From the NCBI GenBank assembly GCA_928724745.1, contig CAKMXJ010000015.1:434001-498000 (forward strand): 64,000 nt of DNA, read 5' to 3'. The stretch comes from Anthracocystis setariae. Its lineage: Eukaryota; Basidiomycota; Ustilaginomycetes; Ustilaginales; Ustilaginaceae. Position 1 is the first letter of the stretch; each line of letters starts with the position of its first letter. The notes under the pieces were generated by a model. That model did not search any database. It worked only from the letters and a program-made list of their open reading frames with translations, and was not told where the DNA came from. The translations under genes were made by a program, and so were the position numbers. Positions 46,901-56,900 of the stretch are shown here, piece by piece.

Positions 46901-48807
46901 GGGTGCCGGGAGGCATGAGGAGAGGCGAGGGAGGCTTGTTGGAGAGGCACCAACTGGCTGTGACGCAGGCACTCAAAGCGAGACTACCTGGGCTGGTGAG
47001 TTCGATCGATGCCGGTGTCAATGCTGGTCGACAGGGGCAGGTGATCGGACTGGCTGCATCGACGTCGGGTACAGCATCGGTCGCCACAGGCGCGCGGAGC
47101 GGGAGAGGCGACAGAGGCATGGAGTATACCGGTGCGGGCCATCGGCTGCTCGTCAAACCCGACGCCTTCAACGTCTCGGTGCTCTTCCAACCGGCGTTGG
47201 CGTTCGTCGAACGTGTCTCTGCCGTCATGCCTTCCTCTGCGGCTGGCGAGACGTCGCGCGGCTTCTCAGCGTTCTTGGAAGAGTTTGTCCAAGACGTTTT
47301 CCTGCCCCAACTCGAGGAGAAAGTAGCGACGCTCTTCGCCGGTGCCACCTCGCATGCCAACAGCTTCACCGAAGACCCGGCAAGTCGGCAGCTGGGCGTC
47401 ATGGCGGCGTCGCGGCCCGTGGTGAAATCGGCGTCGAACGTGATTGTGCTGATCGACTCGCTGTACTCGATGTTGCGGACGACGCCGTTCCACCGCGAAA
47501 GCTACTCGCGGCTGATCGTGACGGTCATCATCCAGTACTACCAGAAGTGCGGCGAGCGGTTCCGTGATCTTGTTGCGGTAGAGCAAGCGGAGGCGGAGGC
47601 GGATCGCAGTGCGGACGGAGCGCAGTATGCATTGTCGGCGAACTGGGCGCAGCGGTCCGAGATGGTGGCGTGTCTGAGCGAGTTGCGCGATGACAAGGTG
47701 ACGACGCAGAGGAAGGCTGAATTGCTGGCACAGGAGGCGCGCTTTGAGCTGGCGTATGCTAAGGCGAGGGAGCCGATTGCGATCCACGAGCTGACGACGT
47801 CGAGGAAGAAACTTATGGCGTTGGGTTGCTTGCAGCACAGTGTCGAGTGGTTTACGGCGAACGTGGGGCGACTCAAGCCGACGAGTGGCAGCCAGCAGGG
47901 CAAGGAGGGCGGGATGTCGAGGTCGAAACGCGCGATGTCGAGGTTGTCGGTGATCGATGCACTTGCATTGGCAGAGAACCGCAGCCTCGATGTGCGGTCG
48001 GTGGAGGAAGAGGAAGAGGAGAAGGAGGCACAGCAGGGGGAGTTGGCATTACCGCTGCCGTCGGAGCTGGTGGCGAGGTATTCGTCGCTCGCGGGCGTGT
48101 TCGACCAACTCTCGTCGTCGATCCTGTCGACGCTACGGATGGAGGTGCGGCTGCGCGTCATCGCGTATCTGCATCTCGCTGTCACCGAATCCACCTACGC
48201 GGTCAACGATACCGCGGTCGAACCGGCCCCGCATATCGTCGACCTTAATGCGGAACTGGCTAATCTCGACGACATCTTGTCCGAGACGCTTCCCGCAGCA
48301 TCGCGGCTGGTGGTGCTGTCCGGCCTCTCGACCCTCATGGACACGGTGCTGATCGCGTCGGTTCACAAGATCAAGGCGGTCAACCAGCAGGGCACCACAA
48401 AGATGCTGCGCAATATCCTGGCGCTTCAACAGAATCTCAAGAACATCCTCCCGTCGTCATCGTCGTTGCAGAGATCTCGAAGGTTTTACGAACTCCTCGT
48501 ACATTCGAAGACCCCGGGGGAGCTGTTGGAGAATATGAAATTGTCCTCGTCCTCGATCAAGAACTTGCGCTTTCCGGAACTCAACGCCATCCTAAACTTG
48601 GCGTTGGGGATAGAGAACCCGTTCAAGTCTTCCTCCCCGGCGGCGGATCGGGTGCCGCTCGTTCAGCCAAATGCAGGCACGATGGGCTTGTCCCACGTGT
48701 CGCGTCAGAAACTCAACGAATACTTGATCGAACTCCACGAGATCGCCGGCGAACACGACTCGTCCGACGACAATGACGACGACAACGACAACGACAACGA
48801 CAATTGA
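43990..48807 (+). CDS. SEC8: Exocyst subunit Sec8 (EXOC4)
   Basis: 1605 aa from ATG at 43990, in a strong context (GCCACCATG). The frame is open 42 nt upstream without an ATG. The first ~410 residues are Pro/Ser/Gln-rich and probably disordered, with a poly-Gln run. The conserved Sec8 core begins near residue 420 (AFQSINAVLRKVQAEWPFI) and continues with DHYESFATAITMHHSVL, RRLRDSREAL and LLDLVEHLKSVPDKLESLMAEKRFLESVNLLV. It goes on with YLKGQEQAMLEILIEELHNHLYLKSYFCDARW and the C-terminal helical rods up to LSHVSRQKLNEYLIEL. It ends in an Asp/Asn run. The protein tethers secretory vesicles to the plasma membrane at growing tips. It is intronless. Confidence 0.93.
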   Translation: MSSRNNTIKNIRSKIKHENANLGAGTASATFTDARQHIPHVGEAFGQHPGPSSLGGGMNPSYNPSGPAQPSLGAGLSFVSLAPTDSISNYEPRQNHGYPQSHPQQAIPYGRSPFPPHQQQQQQQFIQDRPRSPTLDSNASFAKEPAFSVPPPSNAPPMQQHARQASRPEMTAEPPGSPMRPVRSARRSQQVAPADMQKSFSAINSNPSTLADRRGPPAQRPQLHIPPVGAAPRSAHSPTTPPTRSAPGRNLLAASRSGGHSRNPSAHTTASSPVQQPGTPPSDPHARSAQLMAPAPRTATPANQALEDPYDSYAAHSPTDAPSDAHGTTHPNRLSVPGQRPTRDPRRQSNVPLGSLTKDSQPAALDSVLSALSDAGRRRQAARIMRGTTAEEESRRRRNEKKISESSQQSRKPISAYVDRSDPRAFQSINAVLRKVQAEWPFIANDQFNSVALALSMLDDSSLGASRFEFDQIKQLIETALQGTVDDHYESFATAITMHHSVLTSLTQVQTSVSGARRRLRDSREALGAKRADLVQMWQRSQAVKEALRLLDLVEHLKSVPDKLESLMAEKRFLESVNLLVRSLKSIDKPEVVEVGATNDLRAYLKGQEQAMLEILIEELHNHLYLKSYFCDARWKAYQPGQEELPAVRFGPDYAKDDAETKLTSSADAGLDAKAKSFGESLQLTRFLQSLRSRPSFDPNLASDMQEAEYLTSTKGFSALTGESASDMRPTGRYGAEFEQNPEADSFLYIEMLLESLARLGKLGTALEIVSQRLAMEVHQLVDTTIDEVDARNEPIRRFSAALRPESVLLSSSSALARSFTESLRSSRSSFQIASNRPISSLLRISAGETSALQRDGETMRDLFWTLFSKLDAVLQGHRVVYEVALQIASRVGFKDDIATRKLSGVGSLLDVWKPIQTEVRVLLQDYLMEDEGAGGARNAVVSVNDVLRDHRFGRDRSKQLFKLNDASTKRVPGGMRRGEGGLLERHQLAVTQALKARLPGLVSSIDAGVNAGRQGQVIGLAASTSGTASVATGARSGRGDRGMEYTGAGHRLLVKPDAFNVSVLFQPALAFVERVSAVMPSSAAGETSRGFSAFLEEFVQDVFLPQLEEKVATLFAGATSHANSFTEDPASRQLGVMAASRPVVKSASNVIVLIDSLYSMLRTTPFHRESYSRLIVTVIIQYYQKCGERFRDLVAVEQAEAEADRSADGAQYALSANWAQRSEMVACLSELRDDKVTTQRKAELLAQEARFELAYAKAREPIAIHELTTSRKKLMALGCLQHSVEWFTANVGRLKPTSGSQQGKEGGMSRSKRAMSRLSVIDALALAENRSLDVRSVEEEEEEKEAQQGELALPLPSELVARYSSLAGVFDQLSSSILSTLRMEVRLRVIAYLHLAVTESTYAVNDTAVEPAPHIVDLNAELANLDDILSETLPAASRLVVLSGLSTLMDTVLIASVHKIKAVNQQGTTKMLRNILALQQNLKNILPSSSSLQRSRRFYELLVHSKTPGELLENMKLSSSSIKNLRFPELNAILNLALGIENPFKSSSPAADRVPLVQPNAGTMGLSHVSRQKLNEYLIELHEIAGEHDSSDDNDDDNDNDNDN

Positions 48808-49062
48808 TTCCCGCACCGAGCTTTGTAGAGTGCACTACACTTTTTTTTGCAGACGATTTTCGCATTCATATTCGCAAGCGATACATGATGCGATCAGATT
48901 TCGATGGAAACCTGCGTACAAGACTCGAGAAAGATGTGCGACTTGTGGGGTGAGGGGGGAATGGAGGGACCATTTCGTAACGGTGAACCAGTGCCTGATC
49001 CGCGGGGACTTAATGCTATCACACAGCCTATTGATAATGGCGATGAGGGAGAAGACGAGACA

Positions 49063-49806
49063 TCACCATGCGCCACGGGAAGGAATGCGGTTCTGTCGGG
49101 ATCGTCAGTTACAATCAGTTTGCTTTGGTGGTGGGTGGGAAAGGGGGGAAATCGAGACTCACAGCGAGTTCCAGCAGATCCTACATTCATCGAGGTACAG
49201 CGATCGACGTCATTCGACGTAAGCATTAGCTTTAGCGACAAGTTTGAGGATGCAAAGATGCTTACCACTCGGCGGTGCATGTGTGAGATTTCGCCCTTCC
49301 TGGTTTCATACCGGATGGTGGCCATGGCTGTTTCAAAGCGGTGACAGTGGTGAGACGAATGATGAGCGATGATGCCAAGTATAGGTCAAGGCGGGCCGAG
49401 GTCACGTAGAGCAACTCACCGGTTCCGTCATCGCGGTCTGTGACGACGAGAGAAGTTGGAGAGGGGGGAAAGGAGTGAGTATCCCAACCGTGATGTTGAG
49501 TGGTTCCTGTTCTGCTTCAGGTGGCAAAAGCGTGGGGTTGCTTACATTCGATCGACTCAACCACGCCTTCCTCCTGGTTGGCGCCGATGGTAAAGTAGAC
49601 TTCGGCAGCGGTAGTCAACGACACGAATCCGATCAACATCAACAACGTCAAACTGCAACTCGATACTTGAGCGCGGACAGTTGGCTCACCTCGATCTCCC
49701 TCTATCATCATTCCAAAGCAAACCATACGAGAATGTCAGCTTGGAGACGGCAGAACAATCTTGTCACCCTTGGTGTCGCGACCGACTTACTCTTGCAATG
49801 CTGCAT
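49063..49806 (-). CDS. Intron-rich gene for a 99-aa protein with one hydrophobic segment
   Basis: Six minus-strand exons: 49791-49806, 49546-49701, 49420-49437, 49266-49327, 49163-49180 and 49063-49092. All five introns (70-108 nt) have GT-AG ends, and the frame stays open to TGA. Two exons are only 18 nt. The product has a hydrophobic stretch (CSLTLLMLIGFVSLTTAA), then a polar part with GANQEEGVVESIEYRDDGT, ATIRYETRKGEISHMHRRV and DLLELANRIPSRG. The hydrophobic part could be a membrane segment or a signal anchor. I do not recognise the family. A TATA-like TCTATAAA on the minus strand near 49972 lies about 165 nt upstream of the chosen start. The first exon is the least certain; an ATG at 49726 inside the second is an alternative start. 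Confidence 0.6.
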
Positions 49807-51113
49807 GTTGATCGGTGATGAAGCTGAAGTGATAAAGAAAATCGGTACCAAGGTTGGAAATTGGGGTGTCAAGTTTGGTGATGCGGTAAGAGGTGCACTT
49901 TGAAACGGCAAGAAGGAGGAGGAGGAGGAGGTTGCGATGAAGACTTGCATTTCTACTCGTACCCATTTATAGACCGACGATAACGGCGAGATGTGGCCTT
50001 TACCACCGAGGCGACTCAGCTCTGTGCTAGCATCAAGCCAAGCCAGGAAAGCCGTCGTCGAAAAAGGAAGCCGCTGCTCGACTGCTGAGCGTTCCCAAAC
50101 AGGTTAGGGTCGAAACACAGAGGAGCAAGAAGCCACTTCTACTACAACAGTCTACTACTCCTATCACTGGGGCAAAAGAGGATGCAAGACGAACAGCCTT
50201 CTACAGTGCAGTACAGACGCTCACGGTCCGAGCCAAAGCAGCCAACAGAAAGCCTTGTCTGCAAAGGTGAGCTGGAATGATTCAGCGTCGATGAAGTTGG
50301 AAAAATGGGATCGCTTTTCCATGCAAAGCTCCAGTCCCACGCAAATCCGTCCCCCCCCCCCCCAATTCGCAGCACAGAGCCACCTCTCGCACCATCAACG
50401 TCCTGTACTGAACTATACTGTACTGTGCTGTATTGATCGCAAGAGCATGGCTAAGGAGAAGGACGCTTTGGCTTAACTTGAATGTGGAGAGACTTTCTAC
50501 GGCGCGCCTGCATCCAGCCCTTTCCCGAGCGACATGGCGATGGAGCCCTACTCCTAACCAGCAAGTCCAGCACGGTAGAGGGTCCAGACCCGCAAGCTCG
50601 AGCCACTTGTTTTCGTACTTGACTCACAGCTCGACCCCCTCCTCATCACTCACCGCTCAGCAGGGTTGTGCGGTTGTCACGCTCTTGTATGCGTTGTCAA
50701 TATCAAAACTTTTCCCACAACAAGCAAGTCTGAAGGTGATGTCGAGCTGAGATTTAATCGTGCTGACGCATGGACGGAAAGAAAAAAAAAAAAAAGCATG
50801 TTCAGATCATGGCCCATCGAATCTCGACCCGTCTCACCGCTGCTCTCACTCTCACTCTCACTCTCACTCTCTCTCTCCCTCTCTCTCACACACACACACA
50901 CTGTCTCGCGAGCTTGATCGGACAAGCCACCACCCCGGTCGGTCCAGAGTGAAATGGCCGATGCGATGTTGATATCGACGCAGCTGGTCACGACACTGCT
51001 TGCGATTGTGTGTATGTTTCATTCGTGATAGATTGCACGACTAGCTCATGCTGGATGGTGAAAGAAAGTGTTGCTTCGTTGCATCTTTTGCAAATCCAAT
51101 ACAGAAGCGACGT
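49807..51113. other. Region between the 99-aa gene and the uS5m gene
   Basis: 1.3 kb. It holds a TATA-like box near 49972 (minus strand) for the 99-aa gene, a C13 run at 50351-50363, an A14-type run near 50783, and a CT/CA compound repeat at about 50845-50902. No conserved ORF seen. Confidence 0.55.
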
Positions 51114-52247
51114 TCACTCACACTTGGGCATGTGGACCTCTGCGATCCGACGACCACGGCTGCGCTCGATCTCAACGCGTCCACGAATCCCACGGCCCTT
51201 ATCGTTCCTACGCATCTGACCGCTCACACCATCGCCCATCCCCAACGGCGCCGCACCTCCCCACAGAACCTGCAAGGTGGCCTTGACCACGTTGATCGGG
51301 TTGGACGAACCGTAGATGGAAGCGCTGAGATCGGTGATGCCGGCTGAGCGGCAGATGGCGTGGATCACGGGAGGTACACGCAGACCGAAACCGGCGGGAC
51401 GAGGACGCATAACAACGCGACTGGCCCCCCACTTGGCCTCGATCTGCGTCTCGAGGGTGCGCGAGCCGTCGGAACCCTTGTGGATCGCCACCGAGTCGAG
51501 GTTCTTGACCGCTTCGTGGAAAGCCTTGCGACCGGCTTTCGAGGCGTTGATATCCTTGCCTTCTCCGTAGCCGACGAGACCGCGACCATTGCCGGCGATG
51601 ACGAGCGCATACATGCTGGCATCTTTACCCTTGGTGGTCATGTGCACGACACGTTTGAGCACGATGGCATGGCGGTGCAGATCACGCACTTCCTTGACCG
51701 ACAGCGGAGTGACGGTGGAGAGGTACTGTTCGGAGTTGACCTCGTCGGCATCCGAGCCGGACGACAAGATGAGCGAGTCAGCCGACGGAGGCGTAGGCCG
51801 GAACATGCGAGGCTCGTTGAAGATCCGGACGGTGGCAGGGTACGGGTTGGTGCTGGTGGGGGTGGATCGAATCACATTGTCCGGATGCGGGTCGAGCACC
51901 GGGTCGGCAAAGTGCAGCAGCGAGGGAAAGTCTCGCAGAGTCCTAGAGGGGAAGTAGAGGGGTAGCGGCTTATCGAGCAAGGGCGACGAGACTGGGATTG
52001 TTTTTGGTGTGTTTGAGGTTGAGGAGGATTTGGAAGTGGAAGGCGTAGACGACGAGGATGATCGCTGAACTGGGGTTTTGGATGAGGAAGACACCGAGTC
52101 CGAAGCGGACGCCGCCGATGACGAAAAGCATCTCGATCTTGCTAGCGATGAGATGGACTGTGTGGATCTGGATGCTGGCGTTGAAGTGAGGGCGAGGTTA
52201 CGCAAGAGGCCCGTGACGCTCTGGCGGCAAGAGTTGGTTGAAGCCAT
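51114..52247 (-). CDS. MRPS5: Mitochondrial small-subunit ribosomal protein uS5m
   Basis: 377 aa from ATG at 52247 (MASTNSCRQSVTGLL). The N terminus is Ser/Arg-rich without acidic residues, a mitochondrial presequence. The S5 N-terminal RNA-binding domain is VVHMTTKGKDASMYALVIAGNGRGLVGYGEGKD, with KAGRKAFHEAVKNL following. The C-terminal domain has RPRPAGFGLRVPPVIHAICRSAGITDLSASIYGSSNPINVVKATLQ. The protein belongs to the mitoribosomal decoding centre near the mRNA entry site. The stop overlaps a consensus donor (GTGAGT), so a last short exon elsewhere cannot be ruled out. Confidence 0.93.
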   Translation of the reverse strand: MASTNSCRQSVTGLLRNLALTSTPASRSTQSISSLARSRCFSSSAASASDSVSSSSKTPVQRSSSSSTPSTSKSSSTSNTPKTIPVSSPLLDKPLPLYFPSRTLRDFPSLLHFADPVLDPHPDNVIRSTPTSTNPYPATVRIFNEPRMFRPTPPSADSLILSSGSDADEVNSEQYLSTVTPLSVKEVRDLHRHAIVLKRVVHMTTKGKDASMYALVIAGNGRGLVGYGEGKDINASKAGRKAFHEAVKNLDSVAIHKGSDGSRTLETQIEAKWGASRVVMRPRPAGFGLRVPPVIHAICRSAGITDLSASIYGSSNPINVVKATLQVLWGGAAPLGMGDGVSGQMRRNDKGRGIRGRVEIERSRGRRIAEVHMPKCE

Positions 52248-53908
52248 CTTGACGGTTGTAGCAGCTACCGCGGGACGATGCCTGTATCGTGGTGGAATGC
52301 GATCGAAGGACTGCGGATGGAAGACTGCAGTAGCAGCAATCACGGTGTAGCTGATAGCAAGATGGAGATCGAGTCAGAGATGGAGATGGAAGCCAAGAAT
52401 GGGTCGACGTCGGAAGGCCCGATTTGTCTCTGCTCTGCTTTGCTTTGGCTTGACTTGAGGTGCTGCAGGTTGGAAGGAAAATTGCGGGTCGACCGAAAAG
52501 GGACCACCAACCAAGAAGAAATGGGGTTGACTGGACTGACACACAAAGTCTCGTGAGCGCAAGAAAAAAAAATACACACACACAACAGTTACACAGTTAC
52601 AATCGCTCGTTTTCTATTACTAAGCATTTGCAAAGCAAGCAAGTTTAGACTCGCCCATTCGGACATCTAGAAAAACCACACACACACACACAAGCGATGA
52701 CGCTGCAGTGCTGCACGCTTGGTCGTTAGCCGCGGGCGAAAATGGCCGTAAGTGCCCAATCCCAACTAATACACTACTCTATCCACGCAGAACAGCGCCC
52801 ATTGCATCCAAGCAAAGCTCTGTTTGAGCCAGTCATAAGCACCGAGTAAAGAGGGACTCACACTGTTAGCTACGGCAACCAGCTCGCTCGTAATAGTTTG
52901 GTTGTTCTGGCTCCTTTTCCACTCCACTCTTCAAAATCTACCTGTCCCCCCCCCCCACGTAGCTAGCTAAGGTAGCTCGCATATTAGCGCTTCGGCCAAC
53001 TCAGCTTGGTCTCTCCCTCGTCCCCTTTCCTTTCCTTTCCTTTCCTTTCCTTTCCCTTGCCTGAAACCATCAACCTATTTTGACCTCTCGATTCCATTCT
53101 TGCTGTTGCCTTGGTTGTTCCGATATCCTTTCGCTGCATACACTGGATACGGTTGGGCTACGTCTTGTCTCTCTACACATTGCTTGGGCCTTTTCACACT
53201 CTTCGCCACGGTCAGGGGAATTTGCATCGCGTTCTTTTCATCATCTTTCGTTCGTTCGGTCGACCCGGCTCTGCTCTTCTATCAGTCTCGCGGGTGTCTT
53301 TTCTTTGGTCTTCCGGTCTCGCGCTTGGTCTGTTCTCTCTCTCAGCATTGCTTGCATCATCCTAGCCACTTCCCGAGCACCATTCGCCATATCCCACTTC
53401 TGTCTCCTCCTTCTCGCATTGCATACCAGTCTTCCGTGACGACTTAGCTGCTCATCACGCTTGGCTTTTCCGTCCTGCGTCGGCCCAGTCCGCATTTTTA
53501 CGTTAAGCTTCGCTGACGTCTGAATCGTCGACCTTGCCGCCACAACATCAATTCTGCCGTGTAATTGCCGTCCAACACCGAATCGGCTTCGGTCCGTCTC
53601 GCCCGAAACCCTCGCTTTCCGCCAAGCCATCCCCAAAACGCAGCACCGGACCATCCGACAATCACACAACGCCTTTTTGGCTTTGACTGACGTCACGCTT
53701 TTCGGCGCAAGGTTGGCTCGCTCACTCTGAACGCCGTGTCATTTGCGTCCGCGACTCGTCGCCTTCTCCAACGCCACTTGCATCGGTCCATTCAAGCGCA
53801 CTCGTAAAAGACGACCTGGTATCGAGTGTCTAGCACCTCGCTGCTGTAAGCCTTTCTGGTCGCCAACCCGATCTCGTTGGTCATCAGAAAAGACACGCGT
53901 TGGTCAGC
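52248..53908. promoter_or_regulatory. Divergent promoter region between uS5m and the RRM gene
   Basis: 1.66 kb with CA repeats (52576-52585 and 52678-52692), a C9 run near 52948-52956, and a pentanucleotide CTTTC repeat at 53025-53056. A long C/T-rich stretch runs up to the RRM start and looks like a long leader. A 119-aa frame at 53080-53439 has no protein-like features. Confidence 0.55.
53025..53056. repeat. (CTTTC)n pentanucleotide repeat
   Basis: Six tandem CTTTC units in the leader/promoter of the RRM gene. Confidence 0.85.
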
Positions 53909-56900
53909 ATGTCGAATCTCGCCTCCAACTCCGCGTCCGAGTCCGACGGTGCCTCAGCCACAGCGTCTCGGATGGCGACCTCACCTTTCTCACCACACGC
54001 CTCCGCCTTCGGTCCCAACATCAGCCTCGGTACCTCTAATCGTATTATTCATGGCTTAGCTTCCGATGGCCAGTCTCGCAGCAGCCGCGCCAGCTCTTTC
54101 GCCTCGGGCCACGACCACTCCACCGCCACTACCCAAAAAGCCTATGCAGGCCCCTCAAATCTTGGCTCCTCGCCATTGGTCAATCCCGATGTCACACCGT
54201 CTTCCGTCGGCCAGTTCAACTTTGGCGATCGCATTCGCAGTAGCGACCATTCTCGCCACAACAGCAGCGGTGCAATCTCCAACCTCAGCGTCTCGTCCAA
54301 CGCCCTGCATCCCGGCTCGTCCTCCAGCCAACGTGCCAACTCGCCCTTGCCGCAACATTTGGCTGGCTCAGCTCGCAATAGCTTTGCTTTTGCATCCACC
54401 GATTCGCTCAGCCTGTCGCAATCCTCGGCCTTCAACGCTCGCTCGCCCAACTCCTTTCTCGCATCTTCGAATGGCGAAGAACTCCAGCGCCGCCTCTCTT
54501 CATCTTATTCCGTTCGCACCGACTCACCATCCTTGGCTCCTCCCAATGCTTCTGGCTCCGGAAGTGGTTCTAGACCGCCTTTCGGACGCCAGTCGTTATC
54601 GGATGGTCCGTCCGCTTCCACCGCGAATCTATTCTCACCTGACCCCTCGTCGGCGTCCATGGAAGCGCGCCATGGCTCCTTCTCTGGCAGTCATCCCGGC
54701 ACCGACCCAACAAGTTCTCTGCCTCCAAGTGCGTCTCCGATGACGGCGGGTCTCTCGAATGATTATTACGATCCAACCAGTACCAACGCACCGGCCGCAC
54801 CCACCACAGGTCCACTTTCCGCATCCGATCCCCGCACCCAGCTTCTCGTATCCAACTTGCCCTACCGCGTCCGCTGGCAGGACCTCAAGGATCTCTTCCG
54901 CAAAGCAGGTACTGTTCTGCGAGCCGATGTCTCCCTCAGTGCCGACAACCGAAGCCGCGGTTACGGTACCGTCCTCATGGCAACAGAACAGGATGCCATC
55001 AAGGCTGCCGACATGCTCGGAGGCTTCACATGGCAAGGAAGGACGCTCGATGTTCGCGTTGACCGAAATGGAAGCTTGGTAGGTGTTGCAGGCAGTGCCG
55101 TCATGCCCATCATTGCCAACAACGGCTCCGTCCCAGCTACTGCTACTTCTGGCAACGCTCAGGGCTCCGGCTATTCTGGAGGCGATCAAGGCTTCACCAC
55201 TCAACAGTACCTTGGTTTGCCCTCCGGCTTCCCTGGCCAGGGCCACTCGTCCGGTGGTGCTTCTCCTTCGGCACTGTCTCCCCTCGCCCGATCCGCAGAT
55301 CCCTCCCTGTCTACGTCAGCCCGCGCCTATTCCGACTTGAGTCAGGGCGGAAGCGAGTTTGAACGCGCCATGCTGCAAGGCCAGAGCTACTCTGGCAGCG
55401 GCACTCCCAACCGTTCCCGCCCGGCAACTGGATATGAGTCTGGCTTTGGTGGTCAGGCTCAAGCCCAACACCGTTCCATCTCGGCTGTTCAAGCCCTCGG
55501 CTCGAGTCAATCTGGCTCGCGACGTGGATCCGAGGTCGGCGTCGGCATGGGTGCTTTGCCATCTTCGGGCGTTTGGGGCAACGGTGCTAACGATGCAACG
55601 AGCTTGTACTCACAGAATGCAGGTGGCTCCTCCGTGCCCACCGGCTTTCCGGGGGCTACAGCCATGGCTCCGTGGTCGCAGGGGCCCGGTGCACTTGGAA
55701 CCAATCCATCGATGCAGTCGCAGCCTTTCAACTCGCAGATGCCAACCACCTCGTACGCTGGTCGAGTGCTCTTCGTCGGCAACTTGCCGTTTCACTGTCA
55801 GTGGCAGGATCTCAAAGACCTCTTCCGAGCTGCCGGCAACATTCAGCGGGCCGACGTCGCTATTGGTCCGGACGGCCGCAGTCGTGGATTTGGTACGGTG
55901 CTGTTTGCCTCTCAGGAGGACGCCCAGAATGCTGTGCGCCTCTATCATGGATACGAGTACAGCGGTCGAACGCTCAAGGTTCATTTCGATCGATTTGCGG
56001 CTCAGAATGGCCCTGCCATCGGCACGCCAGGCAATCCTGCCCAGTACACCGGTGCCTTTGCGGCTGCAGCTCTACCCTCGCACATGACCAACAATGTTCG
56101 CGCACCGGCCCTACCTCCAATGCAAGCGCAGACGCTGCATCAACATGCACGCCAGCCCATGCAGCATCAGCAACCAACACAACAGCAGAGAGGCGCCGGC
56201 GCCATGCCATTTGTGCCGCAGCAGCAACAGCAAGGTCAAGCCTCGTTCGGCCAGGCTAGCTATCATAATCTCAACCAGCCGTCGTTTCATCCCATGCAGC
56301 AGTATCAACCGCAGCATACATCGCAGCAGCAGCAAGGGTACGGTCAACAGCAACCGCAGCAAGTCGCTGCCGGCTTGTCGGCATTTGCTGAAGCTGGCAG
56401 AGCACTTCAGGGACAGTCAGTCCATCAATCGTTTTCCATGTTTGGCGGTCTGGATGAGGCTCGACCGAGCAATGAAGCCGTTCTATCTGATCGCCGCAAC
56501 TCGGCCGCCAAGTCGTTTGGTCTCTTCACCGATGCCAACGAGTCAACAGACGAGACTTCCTCGGGCAGGGACAACGACTACGGCATGTCGATCACTCTGC
56601 CGGCCAATGGGTTTGGCGCCGCTTCATCCTACATTCCGTCCGATCTGATGTCTCCCGGTCCTCTTTCTCCTACGACCCCGATCCAGCTGGGCCAGACCGA
56701 CTCACATCCCGGCCGCATCCAGCTGCCCTCGAACAACAACTTTGCCAACAGTTTCGGAGCAGTAGCCGACCAGATCACACCGATGAGTGCGCGTATGCAG
56801 GTGCCCATGACGCCTGGAATGCCCGGCTTCACGTTCCATCGGGTGCCACAGACGCCGCCCATGTATCCGGAATTCTTGAGCCCAGGCGTGGGACCACTGA

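Noticed and set aside
49546..49701. 12-nt microexon with a 24-nt intron inside the second exon of the 99-aa gene
   Set aside because: 24 nt is too short for a spliceosomal intron and reading through keeps the frame open.
53080..53439. 119-codon frame upstream of the RRM gene
   Set aside because: Leu/Ser/Phe-rich translation of a C/T-rich leader; no protein-like features.
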